A DNA stretch of 12,206 nt, taken from positions 1 through 12,206 of the forward strand of contig DNJQ01000088.1 of NCBI GenBank assembly GCA_003497225.1, written 5' to 3'. Below the pieces are notes generated by a model, which ran no database searches, was not told the DNA's origin, and saw only the letters and a list, made by a program, of their open reading frames with translations. Source of the DNA: Bacillota bacterium. GTDB lineage: Bacteria > Bacillota_I > Bacilli_A > RFN20 > CAG-288. Below are positions 1 to 5,842 of the stretch, in pieces; the stretch's first letter is position 1; the number at the start of each line of letters is the position of its first letter. The translations under genes and the position numbers were made by a program.

Positions 1-25
1 GAGACCCCGGAAAAAGTGGCAGTTA

Positions 26-760
26 TTAATCTAATTCAGCAGCTATCTTTAATAAATCTACTTGTGTAACTACACCAAGTAGTTTTTCATTTGGTTTACC
101 ATGAGCTGTAATAAATATACAAGATAGTTTTCTTTCTTCTTTTGTGCGTTTAAGAAGTTTTTCATAAACATCAATTATCTTAGTAAATTTATCCACAAAC
201 ATATATTGCTCATTATTGTGCTGAGATAAATCTATAAACTTAATAATGTCTATAAGTTTTGTATTTTCATTTAAATCAATTTTCTTCTCTTTTAAGAAAA
301 TTTCAAATAGAGTTGATCTTGAAAATACACCAACGAAATTTGACTTTTCATCATAAACGGGAATATGAGAAAGAAATCTACTGCTCATAAGTCTCATCAA
401 AGTTAAAACACTATCGGTTGTATGTCCAACTAAAATCTTATTTCCCTTTGTTGCTACATCTATACAAAGTGTTGGATGGATGATATTGCTCGATATGCGT
501 TTAAATTTATTTAAAAACTCTTCCGTTGGTGCAGCAACATTATTTCTATGGGAAAGAATGTTTCTTAAATCAGAAGCGGTTTTTAAAAACTCATAAACAT
601 CAGTTGATGCTATAACTGGATCAAGTCCTCGTGAATGAATGACATTTAATGCGCGAGAAAAAGATATGTAGTTATCTTTTAAACCACAGTTTTTAACTAA
701 TTCAATTTCTAATTGCTTGAATTCAGTCAAGAATTCTTCAATCAATTCTTCTTCAGTCAT
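26..760 (-). CDS. HEPN-like domain fused to a CBS-domain pair
   Basis: A 244-residue soluble protein with no signal peptide or membrane segment. Residues about 1-95 are helical and contain Arg66-Asn67-Ile-Leu-Ser-His71, which fits the R-N-x3-H form of the HEPN motif (Rx4-6H) found in many RNases and in toxin or defence proteins. Residues about 100-160 and 165-244 look like two CBS repeats: each has the hydrophobic strand followed by a (V/L)GV(F/V) strand, at VGVF 143-146 and LGVVT 228-232. CBS pairs usually bind AMP, ATP, SAM or c-di-AMP and control a partner domain. The gene is last in the hydrogenase operon and its ATG lies inside the end of mrp (8-base overlap), behind a weak GGAA site 7 bases upstream. 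I infer a nucleotide-responsive regulator; the ligand, and whether the HEPN part cleaves RNA, are unknown. The CBS call is firm, the HEPN call moderate. No terminator is visible in the 25 bases left after it. Confidence 0.8.
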   Translation of the reverse strand: MTEEELIEEFLTEFKQLEIELVKNCGLKDNYISFSRALNVIHSRGLDPVIASTDVYEFLKTASDLRNILSHRNNVAAPTEEFLNKFKRISSNIIHPTLCIDVATKGNKILVGHTTDSVLTLMRLMSSRFLSHIPVYDEKSNFVGVFSRSTLFEIFLKEKKIDLNENTKLIDIIKFIDLSQHNNEQYMFVDKFTKIIDVYEKLLKRTKEERKLSCIFITAHGKPNEKLLGVVTQVDLLKIAAELD

Positions 761-1586
761 CTAATAGTTCCATTAATGTATCTTTAACTTCATCAAGGTA
801 ATTAACATCTAATTTTTCAATTAAGCCTTCTTCAACACTTTCTGATATTTCGCTAGAGAATGGGACTTCAGCAACAGTTTTAATATCATATTCTTTAGCA
901 ATTTCTTTGCTTAAGTTTTTACCAAATATATCTATTCTCTCTTTGCACTTTGGACATAATACATAACTCATATTTGTTACAAGTGCTGAAATCTTAATAT
1001 TCATTAATTGCGCCATCTTCGCAGCTTTTTCAACTATTAATTTAACTAAACCTTGCGGTGAAGAAACTAAAACTAATGCGTCTAAAGGTATCTTTTGGAA
1101 AGTTGTTAAAGCAACATCCCCTGTTCCTGGCGGCATATCGATCAATAGATAATCTAATTCTTCCCACAAAACATCGGTATAGAACTGCTCAACTAAAGAA
1201 CCAATCATTGGTCCACGCCAAATAATTGGATCATTATCGTTATCTAAAAACATATTGCTTGAAATAACTTTAATTCCACCCATACTCACTTGTGGAAAGA
1301 TTCCTTCATCTGATCCAAGGGCTTTACCTTTAATTCCAAAAGCAAATGGAATACTAGGTCCGGTAATATCAGCGTCTAAAATACCTACGCGATATCCTTG
1401 ACGAGCTAATAAAACTGCTAAATATGAAGTAGTAAAACTTTTACCAACTCCACCTTTTCCTGAAACGATACCGATGATTTTTTTAGCTGATGAACCTTCC
1501 TTCATCTTTAGTTTTTCTATCGGTTTGCTCTCACAGCCTTCGCTTTGCGAGCAGTGTGAACAATCGTGATTGCACTCACTAGACAT
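753..1586 (-). CDS. mrp: Mrp/Nbp35-family P-loop Fe-S cluster carrier ATPase
   Basis: This 277-residue cytosolic ATPase of the Mrp/ApbC/Nbp35 group binds a [4Fe-4S] cluster between two monomers and passes it to apo-proteins. The deviant Walker A KGGVGKS is at 44-50 with the signature Lys44 and catalytic Lys49. The switch region DADITGPS is at 71-78 and Walker B LLIDMPPGTGD at 147-157. The CPxC cluster site is Cys211 and Cys214. A Cys-rich N-terminal tail (Cys5, Cys9, Cys12, Cys18) ends in the Cx2Cx5C spacing of the Nbp35 N-terminal cluster, a form I know from clostridial Mrp proteins. The ATG overlaps the hydA stop by one base (TAATG) and a strong AAAGGAGG sits 7 bases upstream inside hydA, so the two are translationally coupled. 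The place directly behind hydA suggests it supplies clusters to the hydrogenase; that role is inferred. Confidence 0.95.
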   Translation of the reverse strand: MSSECNHDCSHCSQSEGCESKPIEKLKMKEGSSAKKIIGIVSGKGGVGKSFTTSYLAVLLARQGYRVGILDADITGPSIPFAFGIKGKALGSDEGIFPQVSMGGIKVISSNMFLDNDNDPIIWRGPMIGSLVEQFYTDVLWEELDYLLIDMPPGTGDVALTTFQKIPLDALVLVSSPQGLVKLIVEKAAKMAQLMNIKISALVTNMSYVLCPKCKERIDIFGKNLSKEIAKEYDIKTVAEVPFSSEISESVEEGLIEKLDVNYLDEVKDTLMELLDD

Positions 1587-3322
1587 TATTCATCCTCCTT
1601 TGAGAAAAATACGGTGTGAAGAAGTTTATGTGCTCTTTCTCCACCAATTTCACCAATATATTCTTTATATAAAGTATTTACTTGCTGATTAAGACTTGAG
1701 ATTCGAATGCTCTTATTTCTATCTTCGCTTAATAAACCATCTCTTCTCGCTTTAACGATCGTTTTACTGAGTTTTCTCTTGTGGAAGGGTTGTCCGCCAC
1801 CACTAACACAGCCACCAGGACATGCCATAATTTCAATCGCATCGAAGTGATCTTTCTTTGATTTAATAAGTTCAAGAAGATAACGAGCATTACCAAGACC
1901 TGAAGCACAAGCGATTCTTAAATGATTTCCTGCTATATCGACTTCAGATATCTTCACGCCGTCTAAACTATGAAGATTAGTGAATTCAATATTTTTTACT
2001 TCTCCAGTTAAATCGTATTGAATCTGACGCAAAGCCGCTTCAATAACTCCACCAGAAGATCCAAATATTACACCAGCTCCGCTTGATTCTCCAAGTGGTG
2101 AATCAAAATCTTCATCGGGAAGATCATTAAAATTAAGTCCAGCTTCTTTAATCATCTTTCCTAGTTCACGAGTGGTTAAAACATAATCGACATCCTTTAA
2201 TCCATCTTGGGATAATTCTTTTCTATTAGCTTCGTATTTTTTCGCTAAGCACGGCATAATAGAAACAACGACGATATCTTTAGGATCCCAACCCATCTTT
2301 TCAGCGTAGTAAGATTTAACTAAAGATCCAAACATTTCGTGTGGTGATTTACATGAACTTGGGATGCTGACTAAATCTGGAAATTGATGTTCAATAAAGT
2401 TGATCCATCCTGGACAACAAGAAGTTAAAATTGGTAAGTTCTTCTTTTCTTTTAAACGTTCAAGAAGTTCGTGAGATTCTTCTAAAACTGTTACATCAGC
2501 TGCAAAATCGGTATCAAAGACTTTTTCAAATCCTATTCTTCTTAAAGAAGCGACCATTTTTCCAGTTACAACTTCACCAAGTGGTCGGTCAAATAGTTCA
2601 CCTAGAGCTACTCTAACTGCCGGAGCGACTTGAACGACGACATGTTTAGTTTTATCAGAAAGAAGTTTCCAAACTTTTCCTATACTTGAAGTTTGAGTTA
2701 GTGCTCCGGTTGGACAAACTGAAACGCACTGACCACAGAAAGTACAAGGTGTATTTTCTAAGGATAATTCAAATGCTGGTCCGATAGTGGTTTTAAATCC
2801 TCTACCGCGGTGACCTAAAATTGAAACGGTCTGAACTTTACTGCATACTGTTTCACAGGCTCCACAAAGGATGCACTTAGCGTTATTTCTTTTAATAATG
2901 CTTCCTTCTTCCGTGTTATCTTTACTAAGTTCACCCTTATAAGGATTATCAGTGATTCCATATTTTTGTGCGAGGTTTTGTAAAATACATACCCCGTTTT
3001 TATCACAAGTTACACATTCTAGTGGGTGATCAGAAAGAAGAAGTTCAAGAATAGTTCTTCTCGCATTAATAACTCTTAATGAATGAGTTTTTATATCCAT
3101 TCCTTCTTGACAGTAAGTTGAACAAGCTGGGACCAAGTTTCTTCTTCCCGCCACTTCAACAATACAAATTCGACATGAAGAATTGTGATTCTTTTCATTA
3201 GCCACATGAAGTGAAAGATGACATAAAGTAGGAATATTTATATTTAATTTGCGCGCCGCTTGAAGAATTGTGGTATTTTCTTCAACGGCTAAATCGATAT
3301 CATTAATCTTTATATTTACCAT
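1586..3322 (-). CDS. hydA: [FeFe]-hydrogenase catalytic subunit (HydA/HndD type)
   Basis: This is the 578-residue subunit carrying the H-cluster, which reduces protons or oxidises H2. Domains in order: a plant-type [2Fe-2S] domain (Cys34, Cys50, Cys53, Cys67); a His-Cys3 [4Fe-4S] site (His99, Cys103, Cys106, Cys112); a two-cluster ferredoxin domain (Cys150/153/156/160 and Cys193/196/199/203); the large H-cluster domain; and the small-subunit-like C-terminus (about 515-575). H-cluster motifs are intact: TSCCPGW 300-306, MPCLAKKYE 356-364 and MACPGGC 499-505, giving ligands Cys303, Cys358, Cys501 and Cys505, with Cys302 as the proton-transfer cysteine. The length matches Clostridium CpI and HndD. 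It lacks the extra C-terminal [2Fe-2S] extension of Thermotoga HydA. The ATG follows a GGAGAG site, 10 bases after the hydB stop. It should be cytosolic and work with the HydB and HydC products encoded just upstream. Maturases HydEFG must be encoded elsewhere. Confidence 0.97.
   Translation of the reverse strand: MVNIKINDIDLAVEENTTILQAARKLNINIPTLCHLSLHVANEKNHNSSCRICIVEVAGRRNLVPACSTYCQEGMDIKTHSLRVINARRTILELLLSDHPLECVTCDKNGVCILQNLAQKYGITDNPYKGELSKDNTEEGSIIKRNNAKCILCGACETVCSKVQTVSILGHRGRGFKTTIGPAFELSLENTPCTFCGQCVSVCPTGALTQTSSIGKVWKLLSDKTKHVVVQVAPAVRVALGELFDRPLGEVVTGKMVASLRRIGFEKVFDTDFAADVTVLEESHELLERLKEKKNLPILTSCCPGWINFIEHQFPDLVSIPSSCKSPHEMFGSLVKSYYAEKMGWDPKDIVVVSIMPCLAKKYEANRKELSQDGLKDVDYVLTTRELGKMIKEAGLNFNDLPDEDFDSPLGESSGAGVIFGSSGGVIEAALRQIQYDLTGEVKNIEFTNLHSLDGVKISEVDIAGNHLRIACASGLGNARYLLELIKSKKDHFDAIEIMACPGGCVSGGGQPFHKRKLSKTIVKARRDGLLSEDRNKSIRISSLNQQVNTLYKEYIGEIGGERAHKLLHTVFFSKEDE
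1594..1601 (-). promoter_or_regulatory. Strong ribosome binding site for mrp
   Basis: On the minus strand this reads AAAGGAGG, 7 bases before the mrp ATG and inside the last codons of hydA. It fixes the mrp start and suggests efficient independent initiation as well as coupling through the TAATG overlap. Confidence 0.85.
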
Positions 3323-3332
3323 ATGCTCTCTC

Positions 3333-5228
3333 CTATAAACTGATCGCCTTTAAAGGACAATTAGATTCACAAGTTCCACAGCGAATGCACTTATGATCAT
3401 CGATTTGATACAAGAACAATTTGCTGTTTCTCTTTGATTTAATATCGGTTTTATAAATAGCTTCTACTGGGCACTTTCTCGCGCAGTTTCCACATCCTAC
3501 ACACAAATTATCATCGATATGATATCTAGCTAGTGCTTTACACTTTTTAGCTGGACAAAGCTTATCTTTGATGTGTGCTTCATATTCTTCTCTAAAACAC
3601 TTTAAAGTAGATAAAACAGGATTGGGGGAAGACTGTCCAAGACCGCACAAAGCGGTATCTTTAATGACATTAGATAAACTTTCAAGTTTTTCTAAATCTT
3701 CTTCTTCTCCTTCGCCGTTACATATTCTTTCTAAGATTTCATAAAGGCGTTTATTTCCAATTCGGCAAGGTGTACATTTTCCGCAACTTTCTTCAACGGT
3801 AAATCCGAGGTAGAACTTAGCGATATCGACCATACAGTCAGTATCATCCATAACTATTAATCCACCCGAACCCATCATCGAACCGATGGAGGTAAGATTA
3901 TCGTAATCGATCGGAATATCGATATTATCTTCGGCGATACATCCGCCCGATGGTCCACCTGTTTGAGCGGCCTTAAATTTGTGGTTGTTTTTTATTCCAC
4001 CACCGATATCGTAAATGATTTCTCTTAACGTTGTTCCCATTGGTACTTCAACTAAACCGACATTATTAATCTTTCCGGCTAAAGCAAAGACTTTTGTTCC
4101 TTTGCTCTTTTCTGTACCAATAGAAGCAAATTTTTTTGCGCCAACATTAAATATATAAGGAACATTAGCCCAAGTTTCGACGTTATTAACTAAAGTTGGT
4201 TTTCCAAATAATCCCGCCACAGCTGGGAAAGGTGGTTTAATGGTTGGTTCACCTCTTTCACCTTCAACGGAATGAATCAAAGCTGTCTCTTCACCGCAGA
4301 CGAATGCTCCCGCACCAAATTTAATATGAATATCAAAACTAAAATCTGTACCCAGGATGTTTTTGCCCAAGAGTCCAAACTTTCTCGCTTGTTCAATAGC
4401 AATTTTTAATCTTCCAACTGCTAAAGGATATTCTGCTCTAATATAAATAACACCTTCATCACTGCCAATCGCATAACCACCGATAGTCATAGCTTCAATA
4501 ACTGAGAATGGGTCTCCTTCCATAATGGAACGATCCATAAAAGCACCTGGATCTCCTTCATCAGCGTTACAAATAACATACTTTTTTTCGCTGTTTGAAG
4601 CGCGTGTTAGCGCCCACTTTTTACCGGTGGGGAATCCGCCACCACCTCTGCCGCGAAGCCCGGAATCCGTAACTTCTTTAATGACATCTTCAGGTGTCAT
4701 CGATTGAAGGACTTTAACAAGGGAACTATAACCACTAGAAGCGATATATTCTTTTATATCTTCCGGATTAATAAAACCGCAGTTCCTTAAAGCGATACGA
4801 TGTTGTTTTTTATAAAAAGGAATGTCTTCTTGTTTTCTAATCCTCATATTGGTTAAAGGATTAACATAAAGAAGATCTTCTACTGTATGATGTTCAATTA
4901 TGTGTTCTTTAATGATTCTTTCACAATCTTCAACGCGCACTTTAACATAAAACGCGTGGTCGGGACTAATTTTAACTATTGGTCCTTTTTCACAGAATCC
5001 AAAACATCCTGAAATCAAACACTTAACTTTATCTTGAAGATGATTCTCTTTTATTAGTTTATTAAATGTTTCAACTATTTCTTTTGATTCACTCGCCTGA
5101 CATCCAGTACCGGAACAAACAGAAATTACATATTTATCACTATCAACATTGCCCTTTTTAATATCTAATAAACCTTCAAGATTTTTAGATAAGGTTAAAA
5201 ATTCTTCAAATGATTTTAATCTTTCCAT
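3333..5228 (-). CDS. hydB: HydB, NuoF-like NAD(H)/FMN diaphorase subunit of the hydrogenase
   Basis: The subunit of the trimeric hydrogenase that holds FMN and exchanges electrons with NAD(H). Counting from the ATG chosen here (631 residues), it has a thioredoxin-like [2Fe-2S] domain (Cys38, Cys43, Cys75, Cys79); the NuoF core with the FMN-binding glycine loop GRGGGGFPTGKKW (193-205) and the GAGAFVCGEETAL motif (305-317); the N3-type [4Fe-4S] site ESCGKCTPCR (Cys482, Cys485, Cys488, plus Cys528); and a C-terminal two-[4Fe-4S] ferredoxin domain (Cys576/579/582/586 and Cys614/617/620/624). Length and order match Thermotoga HydB. An additional pair, Cys558 and Cys563, precedes the ferredoxin domain and could bind another metal. 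A GTG six bases earlier (first base at 5234) would also be in frame, giving 633 residues and GTGA overlap with hydC, but GGAG is 8 bases before the ATG and only 2 before the GTG. Whether the complex bifurcates to ferredoxin cannot be read from sequence. Confidence 0.95.
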   Translation of the reverse strand: MERLKSFEEFLTLSKNLEGLLDIKKGNVDSDKYVISVCSGTGCQASESKEIVETFNKLIKENHLQDKVKCLISGCFGFCEKGPIVKISPDHAFYVKVRVEDCERIIKEHIIEHHTVEDLLYVNPLTNMRIRKQEDIPFYKKQHRIALRNCGFINPEDIKEYIASSGYSSLVKVLQSMTPEDVIKEVTDSGLRGRGGGGFPTGKKWALTRASNSEKKYVICNADEGDPGAFMDRSIMEGDPFSVIEAMTIGGYAIGSDEGVIYIRAEYPLAVGRLKIAIEQARKFGLLGKNILGTDFSFDIHIKFGAGAFVCGEETALIHSVEGERGEPTIKPPFPAVAGLFGKPTLVNNVETWANVPYIFNVGAKKFASIGTEKSKGTKVFALAGKINNVGLVEVPMGTTLREIIYDIGGGIKNNHKFKAAQTGGPSGGCIAEDNIDIPIDYDNLTSIGSMMGSGGLIVMDDTDCMVDIAKFYLGFTVEESCGKCTPCRIGNKRLYEILERICNGEGEEEDLEKLESLSNVIKDTALCGLGQSSPNPVLSTLKCFREEYEAHIKDKLCPAKKCKALARYHIDDNLCVGCGNCARKCPVEAIYKTDIKSKRNSKLFLYQIDDHKCIRCGTCESNCPLKAISL

Positions 5229-5230
5229 AT

Positions 5231-5716
5231 TCACTGCTCCTGATATTCAGCTAAAATTTCTTTAACTGTCTCAACGGTGGCGTTACCGTAAGTTTTGCCG
5301 TTGACTTGGACTACTGGCGCTAAACCACAAGCCCCGACGCACCTTAAACTTGTAAGAGTGTATTTTCCGTCCTCGGTTGTTTCACCACACTTTATTCCTA
5401 ATTGCTCTTCAAATTCAGCCAGAATCTTATCGGAACCACGAACAAAGCACGCCGTCCCTAAACAGACATTAATAACAAATCTGCCTTTCTTATTCATTGT
5501 GAAGAATGAATAAAAAGACACAACGCCATAAACTTTTGAAACGGGTATGGAAAGTTTTTTAGCGATGTGTCTTTGAACTTCTTCGGGAAGATAAGTAAAA
5601 AGTCTTTGAGCTTCGTGTAAAACAGCGATAAGATCGTGACTTGAATAATTATTATCTTCAATGAACTGATCGAGCGCTTTATAATTTGCGCTAATTTTTT
5701 CTTGATTATCAGCCAT
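5231..5716 (-). CDS. hydC: HydC, NuoE-like [2Fe-2S] subunit of the hydrogenase
   Basis: A 161-residue thioredoxin-like [2Fe-2S] protein of the NuoE/HndA/HydC family. Ligands are Cys85, Cys90, Cys126 and Cys130 in the classical Cx4C...Cx3C arrangement (CLGTAC and CVGAC). The N-terminal helical part contains the family segments VLHEAQRLFTYLPEE (32-46) and VYGVVSFYSFF (62-72). It should sit next to the FMN subunit HydB in the cytosolic complex. It is the first gene of the hydrogenase operon. The start is well set: AAAAGGAG lies 8 bases upstream of the ATG and a good extended -10 promoter lies just before that, predicting a leader of only about 15 bases. It ends in TGA next to the hydB start. The family call is secure; the subunit role rests on the neighbouring hydB and hydA. 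Confidence 0.95.
   Translation of the reverse strand: MADNQEKISANYKALDQFIEDNNYSSHDLIAVLHEAQRLFTYLPEEVQRHIAKKLSIPVSKVYGVVSFYSFFTMNKKGRFVINVCLGTACFVRGSDKILAEFEEQLGIKCGETTEDGKYTLTSLRCVGACGLAPVVQVNGKTYGNATVETVKEILAEYQEQ
5237..5242 (-). promoter_or_regulatory. Ribosome binding site that decides the hydB start
   Basis: On the minus strand this reads CAGGAG within the end of hydC. The spacing is 8 bases to the ATG at 5228-5226 and only 2 to the GTG at 5234-5232, so the ATG is preferred. Either start keeps hydB tightly coupled to hydC. Confidence 0.7.
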
Positions 5717-5737
5717 AAGCGTTTCTCCTTTTGTTTA

Positions 5738-5766
5738 ATTATAGCAAAATGATTAAATCATGAAAA
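5738..5766 (-). promoter_or_regulatory. Promoter of the hydrogenase operon
   Basis: On the minus strand: -35 TTTTCA (5761-5766), a 17-base spacer, and an extended -10 TGCTATAAT (5738-5746) with a perfect TATAAT. The transcript should begin near 5731, right at the AAAAGGAG ribosome site of hydC. The weak -35 plus strong extended -10 is a common SigA layout in Bacillota. Two inverted repeats overlap this element, so regulation is likely. Confidence 0.75.
5749..5761. promoter_or_regulatory. 13-base palindrome between -35 and -10: operator candidate
   Basis: ATGATTAAATCAT is a perfect 6-1-6 inverted repeat lying entirely in the spacer region of the hydC promoter, where a bound repressor would block RNA polymerase. 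It resembles the TGAT...ATCA half-sites used by several winged-helix and CRP/FNR-type regulators, but its centre is one base rather than four or six, so I do not assign a regulator. Confidence 0.5.
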
Positions 5767-5788
5767 GTAAATAAAAGAGGTTTCATGA
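5758..5788. repeat. 8-bp inverted repeat in the divergent promoter region
   Basis: TCATGAAA (5758-5765) pairs perfectly with TTTCATGA (5781-5788) across a 15-base spacer. The left arm overlaps the hydC -35 and the end of the 13-base palindrome. The arms are about two helical turns apart, which suits cooperative binding by a dimer at two half-sites, but a chance origin in AT-rich DNA is possible. Confidence 0.45.
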
Positions 5789-5830
5789 ATTATATCTATG
5801 ATAAATGTTTAAGAACTAAAGATATTTTGT

Positions 5831-5842
5831 TAATATATAATT
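5831..5842 (+). promoter_or_regulatory. Possible -10 placing the helicase start at the transcript 5' end
   Basis: The bases before the helicase ATG contain TAATAT (5831-5836), which would start transcription at about 5843, the A of the ATG. A TATAAT at 5836-5841 would start inside the gene. No purine-rich ribosome site exists in the 25 bases upstream. The -35 candidate TTTAAG (5808-5813) matches consensus at only three positions, so this assignment is tentative. Confidence 0.35.

Noticed and set aside
1..25. Possible terminator for the hydrogenase operon
   Set aside because: The 25 bases after the last stop contain no stable hairpin followed by a T-run on the minus strand; the window simply ends too early.
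1..69. A reading frame open from the left edge on the plus strand ending at TAA near 69
   Set aside because: It has no visible start, overlaps the convincing CBS-protein gene on the other strand, and matches nothing I recognise.
2431..3006. Short open frames at 2431-2616 (plus) and 2815-3006 (minus)
   Set aside because: Both lie inside hydA, which is a full-length, motif-complete gene; they lack their own ribosome sites and look like shadows.
4525..5513. Short plus-strand open frames at 4525-4707 and 5295-5513
   Set aside because: They are antisense to conserved parts of hydB and hydC and have no initiation signal.
5827..5842. Rex-like redox operator (TTGTTAA half-site at 5827-5833)
   Set aside because: The second half needed for TTGTTAA-N4-TTAACAA matches at only three of seven positions, and the site is nearer the helicase than the hydrogenase promoter.
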